Assembly: GCF_000715075.1 (NCBI RefSeq)
Contig: NC_134101.1
Span: 148,651,084-148,715,083 of the forward strand
Source: Nicotiana tabacum
Taxonomy: Eukaryota > Streptophyta > Magnoliopsida > Solanales > Solanaceae
DNA: 64,000 bases
Direction: 5' to 3'
This document shows, one piece after another, positions 1 to 12,434 of this stretch; position 1 is the first letter of the stretch, and every line of letters starts with the position of its first letter. Under the pieces are notes generated by a model that had not been told where the DNA came from, did not search any database, and saw nothing but the letters and a program-made list of their open reading frames with translations. The translations under genes and the position numbers were made by a program.

Positions 1-3000
1 GGAAAATCGCTCAACTCAGGGATTGGAGCCCTAATGTCGGCTAAAGGAGAATCACTCAACTCAGGGATTGGAGCCCTAATGTCGGCTAAAAGAAAAATCC
101 CTCAACTCAGGGATTGGAGCCCTAATGTCGGTTAAAGGAAAATTGCTCAACTCAGGGATTGGAGCCCTAATGTCGGCTAAAAGAAAAATCGCTCAACTCA
201 GGGATTGGAGCCCTGATGTCGACTAAAAGAAAAATCACTCAACTCAGGGATTGGAGCGCTAATGTCTTCTAAAAGAAAATTCGCTCAACTCAGGGATTGG
301 AGCCCTAATGTCGGCTAAAAGGAAAATCGCTCAACTCAGGGATTGGAGCCCTAATGTCGGCTAAAAGAAAATTGCTCAACTGAGGGATTGGAGCCCTAAT
401 ATTGGCTAAAAAAGGAAAATCGCTCAACTCAGGGATTGGAGCCCTAATGTCGGCTAAAGGAGAATCGTTCAACTCAGGGATTGGAGCCCTAATGTCGGCT
501 AAAAGAAAATTGCTCAACTGAGGGATTGGAGCCCTAATATTGGCTAAAAAAGGAAAATCGCTCAACTCAGGGATTGGAGCCCTAATGTCGGCTAAAGGAG
601 AATCGTTCAACTCAGGGATTGGAGCCCTAATGTCGGCTAAAAGAAAAATCGCTCAACTCAGGGATTGGAGCCCTAATGTCGGCTAAAAGAAAATCGCTCA
701 ACTCAGGGATTGGAGCCCTAATGTCGGCTAAAGTAAAATTGCTCAACTCAGGGATTGGAGCCCTAATGTCGGCTAAAGGAAAGTTGCTCAACTCAGGGAT
801 TGGAGCCCTGATGTCGGCTAAAAGAAAAATCGCTCAACTCAGGGATTGGAGCCCTAATGTCGGCTAAAAGAAAATTCGCTCAACTCGGGGATTGGAGCCC
901 TAATGTCAGCTAAAAGGAAAATCGCTCAACTCAGGGATTGGAGCCCTAATGTCGGCTAAAAGAAAATCGCTCAACTCAGGGATTGGAGCCCTAATGTCGG
1001 CTAAAGGAAAATTGCTCAACTCTGGGATTGGAGCCCTAATGTTGGCTAAAAGAAAATCGCTCAACTCATGGATTGGAGCCTTAATGTCGGCTAAAAGAAA
1101 AATCGCTCAACTCAGGGATTGGAACCCTAATGTCAGCTAAAGAAAAATTCGCTCAACTCAGGGATTGGAGCCCTGATGTCGGCTAAAAGAAAACTTGCTC
1201 AACTCAGGGAGTGGAGCCCTAATGTCGGCTAAAAGAAAATCGCTCAACTCAGGGATTGGAGCACTAATGTCGGCTAAAAGAAAATCGCTCAACTCAGGGA
1301 TTGGAGCCCTAATGTCGGTTAAAGGAAAATTGCTCAACTCAGGGATTGGAGCCCTAATGTCGGCTAAAGGAAAATTGCTCAACTCAGGGATTGGAGCCCT
1401 GATGTCGTCTAAAAGAAAAATCGCTCAACTCAGGGATTGGAGCCCTAATGTCGGCTAAAAGAAAATTCGCTCAACTCGGGGATTGGAGCCCTAATGTCAG
1501 CTAAAAGGAAAATCGCTCAACTCAGGGATTGGAGCCCTAATGTCGGCTAAAAGAAAATCGCTCAACTCAGGGATTGGAGCCCTAATGTCGGCTAAAGGAA
1601 AATTGCTCAACTCTGGGATTGGAGCCCTAATGTTGGCTAAAAGAAAATCGCTCAACTCATGGATTGGAGCCTTAATGTCGGCTAAAAGAAAAATCGCTCA
1701 ACTCAGGGATTGGAACCCTAATGTCGGCTAAAAGAAAATTCGCTCAACTCAGGGATTGGAGCCCTAATGTCGGCTAAAAGAAAATTGCTCAACTGAGGGA
1801 TTGGAGCCCTAATATTGGCTAAAAAAGGAAAATCGCTCAACTCAGGGATTGGAGCCCTAATGTCGGCTAAAGGAGAATCGTTCAACTCAGGGATTGGAGC
1901 CCTAATGTCGGCTAAAAGAAAAATCGCTCAACTCAGGGATTGGAGCCCTAATGTCGGTTAAAGGAAAATTGCTCAACTCAGGGATTGGAGCCCTAATGTC
2001 GGCTAAAAGAAAAATCGCTCAACTCAGGGATTGGAGCCCTGATGTCGGCTAAAAGAAAGTCGGTCAACTCAGGGATTGGAGCCCTAATGTCGGCTCAAGA
2101 AAATTGCTCAACTCAGGGATTGGAGCCCTAATGTCGACTAAAAGGAAAATCGCTCAACTCAGGGATAGGAGCCCTAATGTTGGCTAAAATAAAAATCGCT
2201 CAACTCAGGAATTGGAGCCCTAATGTCGGCTAAAAGAAAATTCGCTCAACTCAGGGATTGGAGCCCTAATGTCGGCTAAAAGGAAAATCGCTCAACTCAG
2301 GGATTGGAGCCCTAATGTCGGCTAAAAGAAAATCGCTCAACTCAGGGATTGGAGCCCTAATATTGGCTAAAAAGGGAAAATCGCTCAACTCTGGGATTGG
2401 AGCCCTAATGTCGGCTAAAGGAGAATTGCTCAACTCAGGGATTGGAACCCTAATGTCGGCTAAAAGAAAGTCGCTCAACTCAGGGATTGGAGCCCTAATG
2501 TCAGCTCAAGAAAATTGCTCAACTCAGGGATTGGAGCCCTAATGTCGGCTAAAAGGAAAATCGCTCAACTCAGGGATTGGAGCCCTAATGTCGGCTAAAA
2601 GAAAAATCGCTCAACTCAGGGATTGGAGCCCTAATGTCGGCTAAAAGAAAATTCGCTCAACTCAGGGATTAGAGCCCTAATGTCGGCTAAAAGAAAATCG
2701 CTCAACTGAGGGATTGGAGCCCTAATATTGGCTAAAAAAGGAAAATCGCTCAACTCAGGGATTGGAGCCCTAATGTCGGCTAAAGGAGAATCACTCAACT
2801 CAGGGATTGGAGCCCTAATGTCGGCTAAAAGAAAAATCGCTCAACTCAGGGATTGGAGCCCTAATGTCGGTTAAAGGAAAATTGCTCAACTCAGGGATTG
2901 GAGCCCTAATGTCGGCTAAAAGAAAAATCGCTCAACTCAGGGATTGGAGCCCTGATGTCGGCTAAAATAAAAATCGCTCAACTCAGGAATTGGAGCCCTA

Positions 3001-6000
3001 ATGTCGGCTAAAAGAAAATTCGCTCAACTCAGGGATTGGAGCCCTAATGTCGGCTAAAAGGAAAATCGCTCAACTCAGGGATTGGAGCCCTAATGTCGGC
3101 TAAAAGAAAATCGCTCAACTCAGGGATTGGAGCCCTAATATTGGCTAAAAAGGGAAAATCGCTCAACTCTGGGATTGGAGCCCTAATGTCGGCTAAAGGA
3201 GAATTGCTCAACTCAGGGATTGGAGTCCTAATGTCGGCTAAAAGAAAAATCGCTCAACTCAGGGATTGGAGCCCTAATGTCGGCTAAAGGAAAATTGCTC
3301 AACTCAGGGATTGGAGCCCTGATGTCGGCTAAAAGAAAACTTGCTCAACTCAGGGAGTGGAGCCGTAATGTCGGCTAAAGGAAAATCGCTCAACTCAGGG
3401 ATTGGAGCCCTAATGTCAGCTAAAGGAAAATTCGCTCAACTCAGGGATTGGAGCCCTAATGTCGGCTAAAAGAAAATCGCTCAACTCAGGGATTGGAGCC
3501 CTAATGTCGGCTAAAAGAAAATCGCTCAACTCAGGGATTGGAGCCCTAATGTCGGCTAAAGGAAAATTGCTCAACTCTGGGATTGGAGCCCTAATGTTGG
3601 CTAAAAGAAAATCGCTCAACTCATGGATTGGAGCCTTAATGTCGGCTAAAAGAAAAATCGCTCAACTCAGGGATTGGAACCCTAATGTCGGCTAAAAGAA
3701 AATTCGCTCAACTCAGGGATTGGAGCCCTAATGTCGGCTAAAAGAAAATCGCTCAACTGAGGGATTGGAGCCCTAATATTGGCTAAAAAAGGAAAATCGC
3801 TCAACTCAGGGATTGGAGCCCTAATGTCGGCTAAAGGAGAATCGCTCAACTCAAGGATTGGAGCCCTAATGTCGGCTAAAAGAAAAATCGCTCAACTCAG
3901 GGATTGGAGCCCTAATGTCGGCTAAAAGAAAAATCGCTCAACTTAGGGATTGGAGCCCTAATGTCAGCTAAAGGAAAATTCGCTCAACTCAGGGATTGGA
4001 GCCCTAATGTCGGCTAAAAGGAAAATCGCTCAACTCAGGGATTGGAGCCCTAATATTGGCTAAAAAAGGAAAATCGCTCAACTCAGGGATTGGAGCCCTA
4101 ATGTCGGCTAAAGGAGAATCGCTCAACTCAAGGATTGGAGCCCTAATGTCGGCTAAAAGAAAAATCGCTCAACTCAGGGATTGGAGCCCTAATGTCGGCT
4201 AAAAGAAAAATCGCTCAACTTAGGGATTGGAGCCCTAATGTCAGCTAAAGGAAAATTCGCTCAACTCAGGGATTGGAGCCCTAATGTCGGCTAAAAGGAA
4301 AATCGCTCAACTCAGGGATTGGAGCCCTAATGTCGGCTAAAAGAAAATCGCTCAACTCAGGGATTGGAGCCCTAATGTCGTCTAAAGTAAAATTGTTCAA
4401 CTCAGGGATTGGAGCCCTAATGTTGGCAAAAAGAAAATCGCTCAACTCAGGGATTGGAGTCCTAATGTCGGCTAAAAGAAAAATCGCTCAACTCAGGGAT
4501 TGGAGCCCTAATGTCGGCTAAAGGAAAATTGCTCAACTCAGGGATTGGAGCCCTGATGTCGGCTAAAAGAAAACTTGCTCAACTCAGGGAGTGGAGCCGT
4601 AATGTCGGCTAAAGGAAAATCGCTCAACTCAGGGATTGGAGCCCTAATGTCAGCTAAAGGAAAATTCGCTCAACTCAGGGATTGGAGCCCTAATGTCGGC
4701 TAAAAGAAAATCGCTCAACTCAGGGATTGGAGCCCTAATGTCGGCTAAAAGAAAATCGCTCAACTCAGGGATTGGAGCCCTAATGTCGGCTAAAGGAAAA
4801 TTGCTCAACTCTGGGATTGGAGCCCTAATGTTGGCTAAAAGAAAATCGCTCAACTCATGGATTGGAGCCTTAATGTCGGCTAAAAGAAAAATCGCTCAAC
4901 TCAGGGATTGGAACCCTAATGTCGGCTAAAAGAAAATTCGCTCAACTCAGGGATTGGAGCCCTAATGTCGGCTAAAAGAAAATCGCTCAACTGAGGGATT
5001 GGAGCCCTAATATTGGCTAAAAAAGGAAAATCGCTCAACTCAGGGATTGGAGCCCTAATGTCGGCTAAAGGAGAATCGCTCAACTCAAGGATTGGAGCCC
5101 TAATGTCGGCTAAAAGAAAAATCGCTCAACTCAGGGATTGGAGCCCTAATGTCGGTTAAAGGAAAATTGCTCAACTCAGGGATTGGAGCCCTAATATCGG
5201 CTAAAGGAAATTGCTCAACTCAGGGATTGGAGCCCTGATGTCGGCTAAAAGAAAAATCGCTCAACTCAGGGATTGGAGCCCTAATGTCGGCTAAAAGAAA
5301 ATTCGCTCAACTCAGGGATTGGAGCCCTAATGTCAGCTAAAAGGAAAATCGCTCAACTCAGGGATTGGAGCCCTAATGTCGGCTAAAAGAAAATCGCTCA
5401 ACTCAGGGATTGGAGCCCTAATGTCGGCTAAAGGAAAATTGCTCAACTCTGGGATTGGAGCCCTAATGTTGGCTAAAAGAAAATCGCTCAACTCATGGAT
5501 TGGAGCCTTAATGTCGGCTAAAAGAAAAATCGCTCAACTCAGGGATTGGAACCCTAATGTCGGCTAAAAGAAAATTCGCTCAACTCAGGGATTGGAGCCC
5601 TAATGTCGGCTAAAAGAAAATCGCTCAACTGAGGGATTGGAGCCCTTATATTGGCTAAAAAAGGAAAATCGCTCAACTCAGGGATTGGAGCCCTAATGTC
5701 GGCTAAAGGAGAATCGCTCAACTCAAGGATTGGAGCCCTAATGTCGGCTAAAAGAAAAATCGCTCAACTCAGGGATTGGAGCCCTAATGTCGGTTAAAGG
5801 AAAATTGCTCAACTCAGGGATTGGAGCCCTAATGTCGGCTAAAAGAAAAATCGCTCAACTCAGGGATTGGAGCCCTGATGTCGGCTAAAAGAAAAATCGC
5901 TCAACTCAAAGATTGGAGCCCTAATGTCGGCTAAAAGGAAAATCGCTCAACTCAGGGATTGGAGCCCTAATGTCGGCTAAAAGAAAATCGGTCAACTCAG

Positions 6001-8300
6001 GGATTGGAGACCTAATATTGGCTAAAAAGGGAAAATCGCTCAACTCAGGGATTGGAGCCTTGATGTCGGTTAAAGAAGAATCGCTCAACTCAGAGATTGG
6101 AGCCCTATGTCTGCTAAAAGAAAAATCGCTCAACTCAGGGATTGGATCCCTAATGTCGGTTAAAGGAAAATTGCTCAACTCAGGGATTGGAGCCCTAATG
6201 TCGGCTAAAGGAAAATTGCTCAACTCAGGGATTGGAGCCCTGATGTCGGCTAAAAGAAAAATCGCTCAACTCAGGGATTGGAGCCCTAATGACGGCTAAA
6301 AGAAAATTCGCTCAACTCAGGGATTGGAGCACTAATGTCGGCTAAAAGAAAAATCGCTCAACTCAGGGATTGGAGCCCTAATGTCGGCTAAAAGAAAATC
6401 GCTCAACTCAGGGATTGGAGCCCTGATGTCGGCTAAAGGAAAATTGCTCAACTCAGGGATTGGAGCCCTAATGTTGGCTAAACGAAAATTGCTCAACTCA
6501 GGGATTGGAGCCCTAATGTCGGCTAAAAGAAAAATCGCTCAACTTAGGGATTGGAGCCCTAATTTCGGCTAAAGGAAAATTGCTCAACTCAGGGATTGGA
6601 GCCCTGATGTCGGCTAAAAGAAAACTTGCTCAACTCAGGGAGTGGAGCCGTAATGTCGGCTAAAGGAAAATCGCTCAACTCAGGGATTGGAGCCCTAATG
6701 TCAGCTAAAGGAAAATTCGCTCAACTCAGGGATTGGAGCCCTAATGTCGGCTAAAAGAAAATCGCTCAACTCAGGGATTGGAGCCCTAATGTCGGCTAAA
6801 AGAAAATCGCTCAACTCAGGGATTGGAGCCCTAATGTCGGCTAAAGGAAAATCGCTCAACTCAGGGATTGGAGCCCTAATGTCAGCTAAAAGGAAAATCG
6901 CTCAACTCAGGGATTGGAGCCCTAATGTCGGCTAAAAGAAAATCGCTCAACTCAGGGATTGGAGCCCTAATGTCGGCTAAAGGAAAATTGCTCAACTCTG
7001 GGATTGGAGCCCTAATGTTGGCTAAAAGAAAATCGCTCAACTCATGGATTGGAGCCTTAATGTCGGCTAAAAGAAAAATCGCTCAACTCAGGGATTGGAG
7101 CCCTAATGTCGGTTAAAGGAAAATTGCTCAACTCAGGGATTGGAGCCCTAATGTCGGCTAAAAGAAAAATCGCTCAACTCAGGGATTGGAGCCCTGATGT
7201 CGGCTAAAAGAAAAATCGCTCAACTCAGGGATTGGAGCCCTAATGTCGGCTAAAAGAAAATTCGCTCAACTCAGGGATTTGAGCCCTAATGTCGGCTAAA
7301 AGAAAATCGGTCAACTCAGGGATTGGAGACCTAATATTGGCTAAAAAGGGAAAATCGCTCAACTCAGGGATTGGAGCCTTGATGTCGGTTAAAGAAGAAT
7401 CGCTCAACTCAGAGATTGGAGCCCTATGTCTGCTAAAAGAAAAATCGCTCAACTCAGGGATTGGATCCCTAATGTCGGTTAAAGGAAAATTGCTCAACTC
7501 AGGGATTGGAGCCCTAATGTCGGCTAAAGAAAATTGCTCAACTCAGGGATTGGAGCCCTAATGTCGGCTAAAAGAAAATCGCTCAACTCAGGGATTGGAG
7601 CCCTAATGTCGGCTAAAAGAAAATCGCTCAACTCAGGGATTGGAGCCCTAATGTCGGCTAAAAGAAAAATCGCTCAACTCAGGGATTGGAGCCCTAATGT
7701 CGGCTAAAAGAAAATCGCTCAACTCAGGGATTGGAGCCCTAATGTCGGCTAAAGGAAAATTGCTCAACTCAGGGATTGGAGCCCTAATGTTGGCTAAACG
7801 AAAATTGCTCAACTCAGGGATTGGAGCCCTAATGTCGGCTAAAAGAAAAATCGCTCAACTCAGGGATTGGAGCCCTAATTTCGGCTAAAGGAAAATTGCT
7901 CAACTCAGGGATTGGAGCCCTGATGTCGGCTAAAAGAAAACTTGCTCAACTCAGGGAGTGGAGCCGTAATGTCGGCTAAAGGAAAATCGCTCAACTCAGG
8001 GATTGGAGCCCTAATGTCAGCTAAAGGAAAATTCGCTCAACTCAGGGATTGGAGCCCTAATGTCGGCTAAAAGAAAATCGCTCAACTCAGGGATTGGAGC
8101 CCTAATGTCGGCTAAAAGAAAATCGCTCAACTCAGGGATTGGAGCCCTAATGTCGGCTAAAGGAAAAATTGCTCAACTCAGGGATTGCAGCCCTAATGTC
8201 GGCTAAAGGAAAATTGCTCAACTCAGGGATTGGAGCCCTAATGTCGGCTAAAGAAAACTTGCTCAACTTAGGGATTGGAGCCCTAATGTCGGCTAAAAGG
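1..8300. repeat. Satellite-like tandem array, about 45-bp unit, roughly 180 units
   Basis: The array is unbroken head-to-tail. The unit core reads CTCAACTCAGGGATTGGAGC then CCTAATGTCGGCTAAAAG, followed by an A-rich spacer whose length moves the unit between about 44 and 48 bp. Units carry diagnostic variants (CTCATGGATT, TAATATTGGC, GGAGTGGAGCCG, AGAGATTGG) that recur in the same order in separate blocks, so block duplication has shaped it. Because 45 is divisible by three, long open frames appear on both strands; these are by-products and not genes. The array continues past the left edge and degrades at the right edge into a longer two-part repeat. Its position downstream of an Ogre pol gene suggests it lies in that element's 3' UTR. 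Confidence 0.95.
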
Positions 8301-8301
8301 C

Positions 8302-8512
8302 GACTAGGGAATGGAGGCCCTATGTCTAAAATCTCAACTTAGGGATTGGAGCCCAAATGTTGGCAAAGGTGACTAGGGAATGGAGGCCCTATGTCTAAAA
8401 TCTCAACTCAGGGATTGGAGCCCTAATGTTGGCAAAAAGGTGACTAGGGAATGGAGGCCCTATGTCTAAAATCTCAACTCAAGGATTGAAGCCCTAATGT
8501 TGGCGAAAAAAT
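8302..8512. repeat. Two-part 69-71-bp repeat at the array edge, three copies
   Basis: Three copies start at 8302, 8371 and 8442. Each has one half built on GACTAGGGAATGGAGGCCCT and a second half that is the familiar CTCAACTCAGGGATTGGAGC core ending in TTGGCAAA. The two halves are themselves alike (AGGGAWTGGAGSCCCT). The 45-bp units to the left contain only the second half plus spacer, so this may be the older form from which the array grew. Confidence 0.85.
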
Positions 8513-10037
8513 AGGTTGATATTGGGGATTCTAAACTAACCCTTTTTTTTCTTTTTTTTGGAATTTTCTTCTTATTTCTCTTTTCGTTTCTTTTTATTTT
8601 TATTTTTTTTTGTTCGGTAAAAATGCAGGAAAGAATTTGGAGGAAACTTCCCTTTTGGGTTGATTCCTTGCTGCAAAGCTGTTTCTTGCACTTGTGCATT
8701 TCTTTTCCCTTTTGGTTGCACCTGCTTCTTGCCCGGTTGCTTTGGATTGCACCTGTTTCAATTTTCCAAACAAAGAACAATTGTCAGTTTGAAAACGGTG
8801 GTTGGTTCGGTGGCCTTGATCATTCCAATTGCTTGGTCCCGGCCTCATTTTCTATTGAGAAACTTCGTCATTGATTGGCTTCAAAGGCGACCCCCTTTCA
8901 AACTAATAAGACTCGGATTTCAGGATTTCATGATGATTCGCCCGTGTAAGGCTTTGGTTCTTCCATCTCATTCTGCTTGGGGATTTTTACTGGGGTAGAT
9001 CTCATTGGGGATTTCTTTTAATGCCTTTACTTCGGAGGTAATCAACATCGTGATCAGTCGGGATTGGACTGATGCACCACTGAGGCTGGGTATTTCCTTC
9101 ACCTCTTGCCAGACGGAGCTCTGTGAAACCGGTCCTGCCACCTTTTCTTTCTAACACATTTTGGAGTTTAGGGTTAAAACGAAAGGGATTCAAGGAAAGG
9201 TAAACAAAGAGCGAAAAAATGAATTTAAAAGAGAAGCGTCCCTTTAGGGGAAAAAGAAAGGCTTATCTAAGGCGCATGCTGACTTTAAATTGACATGACA
9301 TGCTTTTTGGACTGGACGCCCGACCCTCACGAACTTGCATTTTCTCATCAACCAAACGGATCTATGTTTCCAAACCAGGGAACCTTGCCATAACTTTCTG
9401 AGGTGAAATCATCTTTTCGGCCGAAAGCGCCCTTTGCAGGTTTTCGCTAATCGACCTCTCTCATTTCTCTTCTCACCGTCGCCCGATAGTGCTTTTTGCG
9501 AGTTTTCACTAAACGGACTCTCTCATTCTTGGTTTCTCTACTCCCGTCTCCTTATGGTGCCCGAAGGTTTTCACCAACAAGACTCTCTCGTTTTATTTCT
9601 CTCAGTTTTAGAATGCATCAGCTTCCAACAATGATATTTCTTGGTTTCCCCCGCCTTTGGCAATTGATCCGAAGGACTTGTACTCGATTTTTTGGTAAAA
9701 AGAATTGTGGATGAAATTACAACTTTGGAATCATTTGGTGGGCCCGTGGTCGAAACATTATAACATCTGCCCCAGTTTCAACTTCAGGGAAAATTGGATT
9801 TTTGTTTTGGTGTGACTGAACCCTAGAGAGAGGTTTCCTACATATCCTTTCGGAATCAAGTCAGACGTAGTTCAGGACAAACCATTTTTTTTTCAACAGT
9901 GCTTTTGGATACCTGAGAGGGTAGCCAAAGAAATGTAACCGGCTCAAAGGGTTTGTAGAAAAAGTTGATAGTGTTTGGGTAGCGGGAATAAAAAGCCTTC
10001 ATCATCTCAAATGTGCCGAGACGTCACCGAAGTAAAC
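8513..10037 (-). other. Ogre 3' untranslated region between pol and the tandem array
   Basis: This stretch follows the pol stop on the minus strand and has no supported gene; open frames here are short and lack recognisable motifs. It holds poly-T/poly-A tracts near 8540-8610. At 9832-9879 is one copy of a recurring module (CTACRTAT ... GAATCA ... ACGTAGTTC) that also occurs before gag and before ORF1. I see no polypurine tract followed by an LTR start here, which is why the element is taken to continue leftward into the array. Confidence 0.6.
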
Positions 10038-11541
10038 TCAAACATAGTACTTTTTGACCGCATCCGCATTCAGAGTTGTTTCAGGATCATTTCCTTTAAT
10101 ATCACCCAGATATAAAGCTCCTCTTGGTAATATCTTCCTGATGATGTATGGACCTTTCCAATTAGGAGAAAAATTTCCTTTCGCTTCCTGGTGATGCGGA
10201 AGAATGCTCCTTAACACCAGTTGACCTACTTCAAAATTCTTGGGTCGCACATTCTTGTTGTAAGCGCGGGCCATTCTTTGTTGGTACAACTGCCCGTGAC
10301 AGACCGCAACCATTCCCTTTTCATCAATTAAGGTCAACTGCTCCAATCGAGTCTTAACCCACTCGCTATCTTCAATCTCTGCTTCAACAATGGTTCGGAG
10401 CGAAGGAATTTCTACATCTGCCGGTATCACAGCCTCGGTCCCATAAACCAACAAGAATGGGGTTGCGCCTACTGATGTGCGCATTGTAGTGCGATATCCC
10501 AGCAAGGCAAAAGGTAACTATTCATGCCACTGTCTGGAACTCTGGATTGTTTTTCTCAAAATCTTCTTGATGTTTTTGTTTGCCGCTTCAACAGCGCCAT
10601 TGGCTTTGGGCCGATAAGGAGTGGAGTTCCTATGCGTTATTTTGAACTGTTCGCATACATCCTCGATCAAGTGACTATTCAGGTTTGCCGTATTATTTGT
10701 GATGATAGTTGCAGGAATACCAAAACGACAGATAAGATTTGAATGTACAAAATCCACCACGGCTCTCTTAGTGACCGATTTAATAGTGACAGCTTCGACC
10801 CATTTTGTGAAGTAGTCGATAGCGACCAATATAAATCTGTGCCCATTTGAGGATTTCAGCTCAATCGGACCAATGACGTCCATACCCCAGGCGACAAAAG
10901 GCCACGGCGCCGACATAGGATGTAGCTCTGTTGGAGGTGCATGAATCAGATCTCCATGTACCTGGCACTGATGACATTTCCGGATGAAACTGAAACAGTC
11001 TTTCTCCATGGTTATCCAATAATACCCAGCTCGAAGGATTTTCTTCGCCAGGACATACCCGTTCATATGAGGTCCACACACTCCTGTGTGTACTTCATGC
11101 ATGATTTTTCCAGCCTCTTCTGCGTCAACACATCTCAACAAATTTAGATCCGGGGTTCTTTTATACAATACCTCGCCGCTCAAAAAGAATCCACTCGCAT
11201 GCCGCCTAATGGTTCTCTTTTGATCTCCAGTAGCATGTTCGGGGTATTCTTGCATTTTCAAGAACCTCTTAACATCATGGTACCATGGCTGGGTACTTGG
11301 TCCTGCCTCGATTACATTACAGTAACCGCGTCTTTCCCTGATTTGGATTTCCAAGGGATCGATGTGGGCATTGCATGGATAAGGTAACATTGAAGCTAAG
11401 GTGGCAAGTGCATCGGCTAGTTCATTGTGACACCGTGGGATATACCTGAATTCTATTGATTCGAATCGCTTGCTGAGATCCTCCATGTTCTGCCGGTAAG
11501 GAATAAGCTTGACATCTCGAGTTTCCCATTCACCCTGGGCT
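10038..11541 (-). pseudogene. Ogre pol, integrase (broken)
   Basis: Integrase joins element DNA to the chromosome. The open piece at 11486-10518 begins with the end of the archaeal-type RNase H (HNELADALA). It then shows the HHCC zinc-binding region (H133, H140, C171, C174) and the catalytic core with D203 in GMDVIGP and E300 in NGAVEAANK. The second catalytic aspartate is replaced: the segment reads IITNNTANLN, so residue 264 is Asn. A TAG stop after QWHE (near 10517) separates this from 10505-10038, which continues in register with the C-terminal part and ends in ADAVKKYYV. A TAA stop near 11542 separates it from the preceding RNase H. The enzyme is therefore dead by stops and by loss of an active-site residue. 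Confidence 0.85.
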
Positions 11542-11543
11542 TG

Positions 11544-12434
11544 TTAGATAATCAGATCAGAATCCCCCATAATCAACAAATCTTCAACATCTTGATCGAT
11601 CGCCATATTCATGCCCATGATGCAGGCTTCATATTCAGTTGTATTGTTCGTGCAAAATAAACGAAGCCTAGCTGTAGCCGGATAGTGTTGACCAGTGGGT
11701 GAGATCAAGATTGCCCCAATTCCTACACCTTTGGCGTTTACGGCCCCATCAAAGAACATCTTCCAAGCATTAGCGTCTTCCGAGACTACTTCTATGGTGT
11801 TTATCTCTTCATCTGGAAAATAAGTACTCAATGGTTGGTATTCCTCATCAACCGGGTTCTCAGCCAAGTGACCCGCCAATGCCTGGGCTTTCATCGTCGT
11901 GCGAGTGACATAGACTATGTCAAATTCAGTAAGCAAGATTTGCCACTTTGCTAATCTCCCAGTAGGCATCGGTTTCTGGAATATGTACTTCAAAGGATCC
12001 AACCTGGTTATGAGGTAAGTAGTATGAGCTTGGAGATATTGTCTCAATTTCTGAGCGACCCATGTCAAAGCACAACACGTTCTTTCCAACAAAGTGTATT
12101 TGACCTCATAACCGGTGAACTTCTTGCTTAAGTAATAGATCGCCTGCTCTTTCTTTCCAGTTATGTCATGTTTTCTGAGGACACAACCGAAGGAATTTTC
12201 CAAGACCGTCAGATACAAGAACAGGGGTCTCTCTGGCTCTGGTAGGACCAGGACTGGAGGATTTGAAAGATATTCTTTGATCTTGTCAAAAGCCTCTTGA
12301 CACTCAGTTGTCCATTTGATTGTTGCATCCTTCCTCAATAGCTTAAATATGGGCTCACATGTGCTAGTCAGTTGGGCAATGAATCGACTGATATAGTTTA
12401 ACCTGCCTAATAGACTCATCACGTCTTTCTTCAT
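11544..12434 (-). pseudogene. Ogre pol, RT C-terminus, RNase H and archaeal-type RNase H
   Basis: Residues 1-60 are the end of the RT connection (SLLGRLNYISRFIAQLT). Residues 68-190 form the normal retroviral-type RNase H, whose first active-site position is not acidic (LFLYLTV), as is common in this lineage. Residues 223-296 start a second RNase H with D229 (FFDGA), E268 (TEYEA) and D291 (GDSDL), the archaeal-type domain found in Tat/Ogre elements. The upstream end overlaps the RT frame by about 70 bp because of a frameshift near 12515. The downstream end is a TAA stop where the reading frame otherwise carries on into the integrase piece. Confidence 0.85.

Noticed and set aside
305..7888. 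Many open frames of 60-109 codons on both strands with 15-residue repeats (SAKRKSLNSGIGALM and ADIRAPIPELSDFLL types)
   Set aside because: They follow from a 45-bp repeat unit divisible by three. They occur on both strands, end wherever spacer length shifts the frame, and have no other support.
1..8300. CRISPR-like regular repeat array
   Set aside because: There are no unique spacers, the whole unit repeats, and the context is a plant retrotransposon.
8466..9714. Short ORFs on both strands (63-112 codons)
   Set aside because: No recognisable motif, overlapping frames, and a location in an element 3' UTR.
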